Positions 25,015 to 33,379 of a DNA stretch of 54,120 nt are shown piece after piece; position 1 is the first letter of the stretch, and every line of letters starts with the position of its first letter. Under the pieces are notes generated by a model. That model made no database searches. It was not told the origin of the DNA and saw only the letters and a list, made by a program, of their open reading frames with translations. The stretch comes from CAZEHJ01 sp964512485 (GTDB taxonomy: Bacteria; Bacteroidota; Rhodothermia; Rhodothermales; UBA10348): positions 1-54,120 of the forward strand of contig CAZEHJ010000017.1 in the NCBI GenBank assembly GCA_964512485.1, in the 5' to 3' direction. The position numbers were made by a program, and so were the translations under genes.

Positions 25015-27264
25015 TCAACGACGTGAGTAGTTGGCCAGGCATTGAAACTGATCGAGGTCGTTGCCTTCAGCGGCCTCGAACCCTTCGATTTCGAAGTAAA
25101 ATCCTCCGCTCTCCCCAAGCTCGTTTTCAGAGATCAGATTTGAACACAGATCTACCAGCGATTCAGCTCCGATCTGCAGGTCGGCACGATCCTGTCCTGG
25201 TACTCGTGCATTGTTGTCGAACACATTTCGTTCAATACGATTGAATCCGCCCTGGGCCCGATCATCGCCACGCAGCCAGATTCCTGCTCCATCGTTTTCT
25301 TGAAGTCGATTTTCTCTCAGCGTAGCTGATCCGGCTGCCTGAACAAGTATGCCCGAGCCGGTCCAGTGTAATCGACGAGTAGAGGAGATGGATGTCCTCT
25401 CGACCATTACGTCGCTGGAATTCAGCTCGATGAAAATGCCAGCTGCCAGATTGTTTTCAAATGTTGAATAGATAACTGCTACGTCCCGGTTGTCGCCGTC
25501 GAGCCAGAGTCCCGGTCCTTCATTTCCGATTGAACGATGATTCATGAAACGGATATTGCGGGATTCCGACCATTTTCCGCCACCGGCTTCCCAGAAGGGA
25601 TCGTGTCCCACCCAGTTATTGAACGAAGTTTCGGATTCATCAATCAAGCAACCGGAGCATGAACCGTTGATGCCAGCCTGTCCGTTGTGGTTCGAAGTCA
25701 CATTCCGAAGTCGGTGGTTCGCGCCACGTACCTGCATTCCAACGCCATTCGTCCATTCGACGGTCACGTTTTCTACCAGCGTTCCTTCGCCCCCGATGCA
25801 GACGGCTCCAGTCTGAGCTTGATTGGCTGCATATCGGAACGTCAGATCCTTCAAATGAAACCAATCCGGATTGCCTGCCTCACCACATCGAGAGTAGCGG
25901 GGTCCGGGAAAAAACAGCAATCCCCTGCGTCCCAGCTCCACGGATGGAGCATCTGAAGCGCCCGTGTTCATCAGGATCCGGCCGCGCGAGGCGGAGATTC
26001 GATCTACGAAAAACGTTCCTTCGACCAGGTTTTCGAATTCAAAAACAGGTGTAAGGACTCGGCCGTCCGCAATGACCATCTCCCGTTCATAGGTCGTTCC
26101 GCTGCCGTAGAAGTCCAGTGGACTGTAATTCTCTATGACCCAAAGTGCATCGCTTTCTCGCGAGGCTTTGCCGATCGCGTCTGCGCCCGTGATAACCACT
26201 TCTTCGTTCTTTTTGGCCGAGATGACTAAACGTGACGAAGGCCCTCGTCCACCCGATTGAGGCAAAATAGATTCCCGATACAGTCCGGCTCCAATGAGGA
26301 GTGTATCTCCGGAGATCAACAAATCTGACTCGAGGGCAGCAGAAATGGTCAGAAATGGCTGGCTTTCCGTTCCGTTTCCATAGTCCGTGGCATTGGGATG
26401 ATTCTGGTCGACGAAGACGGCCCGATTTACCCTGCCGGAAAGCGGATTTCCCACCAGCATTCCGAGAAGCAACACCAGAGGCAGAAACGAAGACAGCAAT
26501 GATGGACGCATCCGCTGTCGAAGAAGCTGTCCGGCTGCTCGAACCATGAATCTGGGATTGTGGACTGCATATCGTTTCCATAACCTACGCGGCTCCATGG
26601 CCAGTCTGAACAGCCACTCAAGCCCCGATTTACCCATCCAGTTTGGTGCCTGACGAACTGATCCGCTGTGGAAATCAAACGCTGCTCCGACCCCAATCTG
26701 GACGGCTTGAACGGAAGCGCGATGCTCATACATCCAACGCTCCTGCTTTGGACACCCTATGCCTACAAACAGGATACGGGCTCCGCTTTCATGTAACGCG
26801 TGAACTACGGACGCATCTTCTTCCTTGCTCAAGGGTCGGAACGGAGGTGCATATTGGTAGGAAACCGTCAGGTCGGGATAGTTCTTGGCCAGGAATGAAG
26901 TGAATTGCTCCAAACTGCGGGTGGTACCTCCATACAGACCTATGGAAATCTGCTCTCGCTCTGCCATGGCGCAGATGTGCAGAACCAGCTCCGGTCCATA
27001 GACTCTCTCTGATTGAGTCAGGCCCAGTTTGCGCAGCATCCAAACCAGAGGCATCCCGTCTGATGTAACCAGGTCAGCTGTATTGACGACGTTACGGAAT
27101 TCCGGACTGTCGACCGTTTCCATGGTCATGTGTACGTTGGAAACACACACGAATCGGGCTTCCTTATTCAGCGCCCATTCTCGAACGAGTTCGGTGCTGG
27201 AGGAATACGTGCCCGAGTCTACCCGCATACCCAGAATATGACGATAGCTTCTACGCATCATCAA
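25015..27264 (-). CDS. Fusion of WecG/TagA/CpsF glycosyltransferase (GT26) and an exported parallel beta-helix domain
   Basis: A 749-residue protein in two parts. Residues 1 to about 245 are a complete GT26 glycosyltransferase, with FVCVSNVHM, VTSDGMPLVWM, LYGGTTRSLEQF, LFVGIGCPKQERWM and GVGAAFDFHSGSV; such enzymes add a sugar to a lipid-linked intermediate on the cytoplasmic side. Residues 252-277 are a hydrophobic signal- or anchor-like segment (MRPSLLSSFLPLVLLLGMLV). From about 280 to the end is a right-handed beta-helix, with repeated strand/turn patterns such as GIFIELNSSDVMVERTSIS, GILVQAAGSATLRENRLQ and GIWLRGDDRAQGGFNRIER. Such domains bind or cleave polysaccharides. The frame is open throughout. 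The start overlaps the Wzy gene by 14 bases. This architecture is unusual. Confidence 0.88.
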   Translation of the reverse strand: MMMRRSYRHILGMRVDSGTYSSSTELVREWALNKEARFVCVSNVHMTMETVDSPEFRNVVNTADLVTSDGMPLVWMLRKLGLTQSERVYGPELVLHICAMAEREQISIGLYGGTTRSLEQFTSFLAKNYPDLTVSYQYAPPFRPLSKEEDASVVHALHESGARILFVGIGCPKQERWMYEHRASVQAVQIGVGAAFDFHSGSVRQAPNWMGKSGLEWLFRLAMEPRRLWKRYAVHNPRFMVRAAGQLLRQRMRPSLLSSFLPLVLLLGMLVGNPLSGRVNRAVFVDQNHPNATDYGNGTESQPFLTISAALESDLLISGDTLLIGAGLYRESILPQSGGRGPSSRLVISAKKNEEVVITGADAIGKASRESDALWVIENYSPLDFYGSGTTYEREMVIADGRVLTPVFEFENLVEGTFFVDRISASRGRILMNTGASDAPSVELGRRGLLFFPGPRYSRCGEAGNPDWFHLKDLTFRYAANQAQTGAVCIGGEGTLVENVTVEWTNGVGMQVRGANHRLRNVTSNHNGQAGINGSCSGCLIDESETSFNNWVGHDPFWEAGGGKWSESRNIRFMNHRSIGNEGPGLWLDGDNRDVAVIYSTFENNLAAGIFIELNSSDVMVERTSISSTRRLHWTGSGILVQAAGSATLRENRLQENDGAGIWLRGDDRAQGGFNRIERNVFDNNARVPGQDRADLQIGAESLVDLCSNLISENELGESGGFYFEIEGFEAAEGNDLDQFQCLANYSRR

Positions 27265-28732
27265 GATCCGTATATCGGGTTACGACCATCGTGGAATCCA
27301 TTCCGAGTTCGGGTTGGTGGTCGTAGAAATATCGGGCCGCAATCCCGAATCCGATCAGTGACCACAACCAAATTCCGCCTATCGGTCCTTCCAGATAAAC
27401 GTCGAACGAAGCATTTACCATGATGGCAACCCAGTAGGCCAACAGGAAAGCAAAAATGCCGTGCCAGGTAGGCATGGAGCGCTTTTTGGCGTCAAGAGAA
27501 GCTCTGAGCATGGAAAAACACCAGATTGCATGAACGCCGAACCACAACAAAAATCCGATAAGTCCGGATCGTGCTAAGACATTGATGTGCGCATTATGCG
27601 GGCTCCTTAGAGACTTGTCTTCAAGAACCTGAAAGCCGTCCATGTCGGCCAGATTGACGCCGTATCCCTTGCCGGTGGCGATGTAGCGCGGTGACAGGGA
27701 GTAAGCGATGATTTCGGTCCACCAATCTATCCTCCAGGATTTGGAAGCCTCCAGATTTGTGGAATTTGTTTTATCGAACATGCTGATGACATTACTGGTC
27801 ATCTGATCGAGCGAGATTTTCCGGCCCTTTCCGAGGTCCACACTCGGGTTCACCAACAACAGAATCGTAAGACTCAGAATTGCGGCATAAGCAATTTTGG
27901 CCAGCTTCAATTGAGGTGGATTCAATAGAATCAACAGCCCGAATGCGAGTAGAAACGCCAGCATTCCAGCTCGCTTACTCGTTGCCAGGAAGGCGAAATT
28001 GAACAGTATCCCACAGAATAGAAGCGTCCGCTTCCTGGTCATTCCAACGGCCACGAAGGCGGCGATGCCGGCAAGATGGACAAGGTTGTCTCCTCCCTTG
28101 ATGTCGAATAGATCTACCTGAGACCCCGGAAGGGACAGCCCCTGAAGAAGGCCCATTGAGGCTATGGCCCAGATGGCCCAGGCAGAGGCCAGGAAGACAT
28201 AAACGAATGTCCTGTATCGAATCAGAAGCCAACGCATCATCTGGGGGTTGGCGATAATAACGGCAGAAACTATCAAGGCGTACAGCGAATAACCCCACAA
28301 CGCTCCGTCACGCAGAGCCATCATTCCGTACTCGGGGATGTACGGAAAGGTCATCAACGCACTCCATCCAATGAAGACAAGCAACATCCGCATGGAAGGA
28401 TGACGCACTGCCGTCTTTACGGCACCAGAATTGGCCATCGCCACAAAACCGAGCGCCAGTACCATCTCGCCCACGTACACGGGCTCGAAGCCGAGGTAGG
28501 CGAATCCGCGGCCCATTACGCCATAACCCAGAAGAATGAAGGCCAGACCTCTCATGAAAACACGGGCCGTCAGTTTCATCGAAACAAATGGCTTTACGGT
28601 CGGGATATTCTTGAGCCGGCGACTGGCCTGTCTGTTGCTTCGATTTCGTGTCAATCTCTCAGACGGCGAATGAGACGGCGAATCGAAGTCACGACGAGTG
28701 CGATCCTGATATGAAGGTGTACGGTGACTCAT
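27251..28732 (-). CDS. O-antigen ligase / Wzy-like polymerase, multi-pass membrane protein
   Basis: A 493-residue protein with about 11-12 membrane helices and a PF04932-type core. The key periplasmic loop and helix RSPHNAHINVLARSGLIGFLL (about 383-403) is the usual His/Arg signature of O-antigen ligases and Wzy polymerases. The N-terminus has a ~50-residue basic soluble tail (many Arg and Ser) before the first helix. It would either polymerise the exopolysaccharide repeat unit or join polymer to an acceptor. No second Wzy candidate lies in the cluster, so it is more likely the polymerase. It overlaps the GT4 gene by 4 bases and the GT26 fusion gene by 14 bases. Confidence 0.85.
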   Translation of the reverse strand: MSHRTPSYQDRTRRDFDSPSHSPSERLTRNRSNRQASRRLKNIPTVKPFVSMKLTARVFMRGLAFILLGYGVMGRGFAYLGFEPVYVGEMVLALGFVAMANSGAVKTAVRHPSMRMLLVFIGWSALMTFPYIPEYGMMALRDGALWGYSLYALIVSAVIIANPQMMRWLLIRYRTFVYVFLASAWAIWAIASMGLLQGLSLPGSQVDLFDIKGGDNLVHLAGIAAFVAVGMTRKRTLLFCGILFNFAFLATSKRAGMLAFLLAFGLLILLNPPQLKLAKIAYAAILSLTILLLVNPSVDLGKGRKISLDQMTSNVISMFDKTNSTNLEASKSWRIDWWTEIIAYSLSPRYIATGKGYGVNLADMDGFQVLEDKSLRSPHNAHINVLARSGLIGFLLWFGVHAIWCFSMLRASLDAKKRSMPTWHGIFAFLLAYWVAIMVNASFDVYLEGPIGGIWLWSLIGFGIAARYFYDHQPELGMDSTMVVTRYTDLDDA

Positions 28733-30066
28733 TTTACCTTCTCCGGGTGTACAGCCCGGCCGCTCTCGAGAGGACGTGCAGATCTATCTGATCGGGGAGT
28801 GAGTCGCGTTTTCGAATTCAGCCGATGGTGCATGGCGCTCAATTGATCGGCCTTGTTTTCCATTGAAAAGTGACGTTTCACACGTTCTGGTGCACTGATT
28901 CGTTTGAGTTTGTATTCCGGAGCATTTTCCACCACAGCCCGCATGGCATCCGAAATTCGGGATATGGTTTTTTCAATGGACCCGACGAAGACCGGATATC
29001 CCGCAGCTTCGTCCACGAAGAGCCCGGGCCCACCGATATTGAGACAGATGACAGGACACCCCGCCGCCATTGCTTCCAGGCACACGAATCCTCCTGATTC
29101 GTGCATGCTAGGATGAACCAGAGCTCTGGCCGAAGAGATGATCTCAAATACCTTATCTCTGGGGAGGAAATCGAAGAAATCGATCTGCTCCGAAACGCCC
29201 AGCGATGACGCCAGTCGTTTCAATTCAGTCTGGAATGGACCGGCCGAGATGATGGCATACCTCGTGTTCTTCAGGTTCGCTTCGGCGAACGCCCGAATGC
29301 CGAACTGAAAGCCTTTCCACTCGAGTGCCCTTCCGATACTTACAAAGTCGAAGTTGAAGTCCTGTTCAAGGTTGTCTAGCCGATTTCGCGGTGATAACCG
29401 GTCGATCTCACTGTTGGAGAGAGAGGCTGAGTTGATGATATGAACCTCCTGTGCTCCCAGCATTTTCAAGCGTTCGGCAGTTTCGGGGGTATTACCCAGA
29501 GCAATGGACGACTTGCGAGCGCACGAGCGGACCAAAGAAGATTTTTCGCCGAGCTTTCTCATCGTATCTCGGATCCGCTCAAACCTGCGGCCTTTGTCCG
29601 AAAAGCTGCTCCGAAGCGAAGCTGGAATCGATTCTCCGCCGCCCAGCGGCCCCCAGATAAATGGGATCGAGAGCGACGCCAGGGGTGACGGCATCCAGTA
29701 TCTGGCGTAGGTCACATGTTGCGCCGTATCAAACCTGAACTCCTGCTGGAGTTCGCGAACGGTATTGCGCGCCATCAAAGACCAGAGCAGGTAGGCAATT
29801 TCTTCACCTGGTTTGCCAGCTTTCGAGAAAATGAAAGACAGAACAGGATGCAGATCGAAAGAGCGAAACTCGACAGAAAGTCCTCCAGGAATCTGCGGGA
29901 TGCTGTCTCGCGCCTCACTGAGGCGAGTCAAGACTACAATCCGATGTCCTCTCCGGGCCAGTGCAATGGCCGTATCCCAACCAACGGACTCTTCAGATCC
30001 CTTCGAAGGATTACAGGCGTAGGCACACAGCAGTATGCGATCGGTATGTGACCCGGCTTTATCCAC
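28729..30066 (-). CDS. GT4-family glycosyltransferase
   Basis: A 445-residue GT-B glycosyltransferase from a GTG at 30066. N-terminal domain starts at RILLCAYACNPSKGSEESVGW, typical of a GT4 subgroup that synthesises bacterial exopolysaccharide. The C-terminal Rossmann domain has FVSIGRALEWKGFQFGIRAF and ALVHPSMHESGGFVCLEAMAAGCPVICLNIGGPG, with the EX7E-like motif. It would transfer a hexose to the growing lipid-linked repeat. The start is uncertain: GTG 30066 overlaps the previous stop by 8 bases and is followed by the family N-terminus after 10 residues, while in-frame ATGs at 30102 and 30138 would extend into the previous gene. It overlaps the Wzy gene by 4 bases. Confidence 0.85.
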   Translation of the reverse strand: MDKAGSHTDRILLCAYACNPSKGSEESVGWDTAIALARRGHRIVVLTRLSEARDSIPQIPGGLSVEFRSFDLHPVLSFIFSKAGKPGEEIAYLLWSLMARNTVRELQQEFRFDTAQHVTYARYWMPSPLASLSIPFIWGPLGGGESIPASLRSSFSDKGRRFERIRDTMRKLGEKSSLVRSCARKSSIALGNTPETAERLKMLGAQEVHIINSASLSNSEIDRLSPRNRLDNLEQDFNFDFVSIGRALEWKGFQFGIRAFAEANLKNTRYAIISAGPFQTELKRLASSLGVSEQIDFFDFLPRDKVFEIISSARALVHPSMHESGGFVCLEAMAAGCPVICLNIGGPGLFVDEAAGYPVFVGSIEKTISRISDAMRAVVENAPEYKLKRISAPERVKRHFSMENKADQLSAMHHRLNSKTRLTPRSDRSARPLESGRAVHPEKVK

Positions 30067-32020
30067 GTCGGCGATATACCTCAAGTTGCGAGAGCAGATC
30101 ATTCGCGATGACGTTCCAATCCAGATTTTTCTGTGCAAATTGTCGTCCTTCTCTGCCCATCTTTGGCCAGTCCTTGCGGCTCGCTATCGCTCGCCGCATT
30201 CCGGCTTCTATTCCGTCGACGCTCGGCGCGACGATGATCCCCACTCCGGCTTCTTCCATGAGCGGAGCCAATCCACCGACACGCGTAGAGACTACGGGTC
30301 GTGCGGCGACCAAGGCTTCGACAATCGCAGTCGGATAACCTTCGTATCTCGAGGAAAGAATGCAAACGTCATATTCTGACATCAGGATTGACGGATGGTT
30401 CTCCGTGTCCGGATCCTTGACGACAACGGTATCCTCCAGCTTCAAATCGCGAATCAACCGATTGACCTCTTCAAGTCCACCCGTGTCGGGGCCCTGCACG
30501 ACAACTTCGATATCGTGGTCTTCAGCCACACGCCTGGTTGCCTGGATCAACAGATCAAGACCTTTCGTTTCTACATCGATGCGACCAAAAAAGTGGAATC
30601 GAACCGTTCCACTTCTGGTGTATCGATCGATGGCCGGATAAACCGGTCTGCAGATTCCATTACGCGTCGGAAAAACCGGGGTGCTGACTCCACGCAGCTC
30701 GAGGTAGTGATCCTGGTTTTCCCCCATGGCGATGACGCCATCAGCACCATTGAAATGTGCTTTTTCGATCAGATGCCAATAAATCCATTTCTTCAGCGGA
30801 CTGATCCCAAAAAAGCGTTTGTCGAGGACACTGTGTGGGGAGATGAAGTAGGAGAGCCCCTTTCGTCTCAGCTTCAGTCCAAGAAGCGAGTTGCGCAGAT
30901 TGAACACACCATTCAGGATGGTTGTCGTATCACGTCCAGATTCATGGATTCTTTCAACCATACCGTTCGCAAAAAACAAATTCCTTGCGCCGAAGCGTTC
31001 AACCCGATAACCCGGGCCGGCAAACGAATCGTTCTTGTCAGCAATCGAAAGAGCCACTGGTCGTATACCCTTGCGTCCCAACGCATCCATTAATCCGTCG
31101 ACGACGCGATGTACTCCGTTGTTGACGTTTTTTGTGTCTTTCGGGAAATCCCAGACAAACGAAAACACGGTGTGGAGTCGAGTAATTGCTTTTGACGGAT
31201 CGTCCCCGCGGGAGTTGAAGTCGAAAGTCGAAGCGGCCTGTTTCGAAAAGCGAATTCGTCCGTATCGCAGTCCCAACACCATACCAACGAGTGTTACGAG
31301 GCCGAATGTCCGGTACCAGAGCCGACGAAGAATGCTTCCCGATCCGATGCGTTTCCGGTATGCATGCTGAATGCTTCGAAACCTGACACCGTCTGCAAAG
31401 AGTGGTTTCCGACCTCCGTTGTCCAATTCGTGCTCCAGTATTCCCAGAAACAGAGCACACCTGATGAATGAAGAGAGGCCGGCGACGCGGCTGATTCGAC
31501 TTGATTCATAAACCGTACTTCCAACTACTTCAGCAAATGATTTGGACAGATCATCTGGCCGGACTTCAAAATCAGTCCCGGGTCCAATGCCAAAATCAAG
31601 AAATGTTGTCGCGAGATCGCTGCCAATCAGTATGTGATCCAATGTGCAATCTGCCTGAAGATCAACGAAAAGTTTCATTCCATTGCTGACGTGTCGCGCT
31701 ACTGTTCGGAAATCCGAGTAGGGGAGCGAACCCTCAAGCAGAGACGTTAGTAGAGGTGGGTCTTCAACGTACCCCATAGTGTACGATGCCCGTTCGGAGT
31801 CAAAAGCATGAGGTGCCGGTACATGAACTTCCGGGACGTGTGAGGATCTGATCCACGCCTGATTCAATCGATCGAATTCCAGCTTGGCTTTTGAACGAGC
31901 GATCTTGATGGGAGCCCGGTCAAAGCGCTTCTCCGCTCTGAGGGAGCGTTTGTCCAGATACACGGTTGCCTCGCAGCCGCGCCCAACAATCCGGGTGTTA
32001 TTTTCAGCCGTCGTGCTCAT
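30059..32020 (-). CDS. Bud32/RIO-like kinase domain fused to a GT4 glycosyltransferase
   Basis: A 653-residue protein. Residues 1-150 resemble a small protein-kinase fold: glycine loop GRGCEATV (13-20), Lys31, Glu48, the hinge-like YTMGYVED (80-87), a catalytic-loop-like LQADCTLDHILI (121-132) and metal-binding LDFGIG (141-146). The usual Asn after the catalytic Asp is His129 and the HxD His is missing. Residues 150-285 are a linker with a hydrophobic stretch near 239-255. From about 285 a GT4 glycosyltransferase follows, with VRFHFFGRIDVETKGLDLLIQA, EYDVCILSSRYEGYPTAIVEAL and RPVVSTRVGGLAPLM. It could modify or phosphorylate a glycan or regulate assembly. It starts 3 bases after the flippase stop. 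Confidence 0.8.
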   Translation of the reverse strand: MSTTAENNTRIVGRGCEATVYLDKRSLRAEKRFDRAPIKIARSKAKLEFDRLNQAWIRSSHVPEVHVPAPHAFDSERASYTMGYVEDPPLLTSLLEGSLPYSDFRTVARHVSNGMKLFVDLQADCTLDHILIGSDLATTFLDFGIGPGTDFEVRPDDLSKSFAEVVGSTVYESSRISRVAGLSSFIRCALFLGILEHELDNGGRKPLFADGVRFRSIQHAYRKRIGSGSILRRLWYRTFGLVTLVGMVLGLRYGRIRFSKQAASTFDFNSRGDDPSKAITRLHTVFSFVWDFPKDTKNVNNGVHRVVDGLMDALGRKGIRPVALSIADKNDSFAGPGYRVERFGARNLFFANGMVERIHESGRDTTTILNGVFNLRNSLLGLKLRRKGLSYFISPHSVLDKRFFGISPLKKWIYWHLIEKAHFNGADGVIAMGENQDHYLELRGVSTPVFPTRNGICRPVYPAIDRYTRSGTVRFHFFGRIDVETKGLDLLIQATRRVAEDHDIEVVVQGPDTGGLEEVNRLIRDLKLEDTVVVKDPDTENHPSILMSEYDVCILSSRYEGYPTAIVEALVAARPVVSTRVGGLAPLMEEAGVGIIVAPSVDGIEAGMRRAIASRKDWPKMGREGRQFAQKNLDWNVIANDLLSQLEVYRRRG

Positions 32021-32023
32021 AGC

Positions 32024-33343
32024 TCAGCCGCCTGCAGTATGGGTTGGGACGGCGCGGGTCGATGCCTCAGACATCAATGAATTCATCAGATAGAGGCCGA
32101 TTACTGATTCGATCGCGATGCGTGCGATTGGAGCAGCAATTATCCCCATCCACGAGATCAGGGCCGTGCTCATGACGGCAAACAGTACCAGCGAGATAGC
32201 TTGCGAAATGAAAATGGGAAGATTGTTTTCGGCAGCCATCAGCCCGATTCGGACAAAATTGACCATGAACCCCAGAAATCTGCTCCAGGCTTTGATGGAA
32301 AGGATTAATGCGAGTAATCCTGTTACGTATCGAGCATCATAAAACACGTCCAGCAGCCACAAAGACGATAAGCTGATTCCCGCAGCTATGAGTGCATAAG
32401 GCAAAGCCAGGATGATGGCCTGACGACCAAGCCAGGAAAGCATTGCCGACCTCCCTTCGTCATGCAGGATTCGAGATGCTTCAACCGGCAGATAATTTGT
32501 GACGGCGAGGTCAAACGGATTCAAGATATTGGTTACATAGCTTGCTGCGCGATAACCGGCAACAAGCGGGGCACCCAGAAGTCCTCCGATGAGCCAGGTA
32601 TGACCGTTGTGTCCTATCCAGCCGACAAATTCTCCGGTAGACAGCCACTTTCCATAATTCCAGACTGTTGCGATGTCTTTTCGAACTGCCGGAAGCGAAA
32701 TCGTCCATCCGGAAAAAAGAGTACGCAACTGAAATACGCCCACGGCACAGGCAGCCAGGGAAGATGCAGCAAGGATCGTAAAGACCGTCAATATGTTGCT
32801 ATCGCCGCCGGTAAAGAATAGGAAAGCTACCAATCCGGCTTGCAGGCCGTATGAAACGAAGTCGTTTGCGGCGGCCGCGCGGACACGCTGAGAGGTGTAC
32901 AGTATTCTGCGGAACGAATCCTGGACCAACCAGGGTAGGGCGGCAACGCCGACCCCGATTGTGGGGATCAGCCACCCATCGAGCCCAATCGAACTAAACG
33001 TCAAAGCTAAAAGAAGAGTGATGACGACAACCGAAAGCGCGAGAGCGATGCTCATCAGAAGGACGGAGCGCGAGAAGCTCTCGTACTCATCTTTTCCCAG
33101 TCGGACGCCGAGGATATTATGCGCCCTGGTGATCAGGGAATGTTGAATGGTCTGGACAAACATGAGACCCGAAAAGGCCAGAACGTACACCCCAAAATGA
33201 CTGGTATCCATCCATCTTGCGAGGAGAATAAACGTTGCAAAATTGAATCCGGAGATAATTCCTTGATCGACAAAAGCGCTCGCCCCGTTTTTAAGGGCGG
33301 CGCTTCGGACAGATGTCACTATGTCTGCAATGCGGCGTTTCAC
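32024..33343 (-). CDS. Polysaccharide flippase, Wzx/MATE-like
   Basis: A 439-residue integral membrane protein with about 12 helices, in the polysaccharide-biosynthesis (MOP) exporter superfamily. The N-terminal pattern, with a short basic cytoplasmic start followed by FVDQGIISGFNFATFILLARWMDTSHFGVYVLAFSGL, is typical of Wzx. It would move the lipid-linked repeat unit across the inner membrane for polymerisation. The gene sits between the chain-length protein and the kinase/GT4 fusion, as expected in a Wzx/Wzy-type cluster. It ends 3 bases before the fusion start. Confidence 0.88.
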   Translation of the reverse strand: MKRRIADIVTSVRSAALKNGASAFVDQGIISGFNFATFILLARWMDTSHFGVYVLAFSGLMFVQTIQHSLITRAHNILGVRLGKDEYESFSRSVLLMSIALALSVVVITLLLALTFSSIGLDGWLIPTIGVGVAALPWLVQDSFRRILYTSQRVRAAAANDFVSYGLQAGLVAFLFFTGGDSNILTVFTILAASSLAACAVGVFQLRTLFSGWTISLPAVRKDIATVWNYGKWLSTGEFVGWIGHNGHTWLIGGLLGAPLVAGYRAASYVTNILNPFDLAVTNYLPVEASRILHDEGRSAMLSWLGRQAIILALPYALIAAGISLSSLWLLDVFYDARYVTGLLALILSIKAWSRFLGFMVNFVRIGLMAAENNLPIFISQAISLVLFAVMSTALISWMGIIAAPIARIAIESVIGLYLMNSLMSEASTRAVPTHTAGG

Positions 33344-33379
33344 ACTCTATGTTGTGTAGTTATTTTCTGATGCCATTTA

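Noticed and set aside
26511..26591. Met252 of the GT26 fusion as the start of a separate beta-helix gene
   Set aside because: The sequence looks like a signal peptide, but there is no ribosome site before it and the frame is continuous; kept as one gene with the alternative noted.
30395..31093. 232-codon plus-strand frame opposite the kinase/GT4 gene
   Set aside because: Antisense shadow of a gene with clear motifs.
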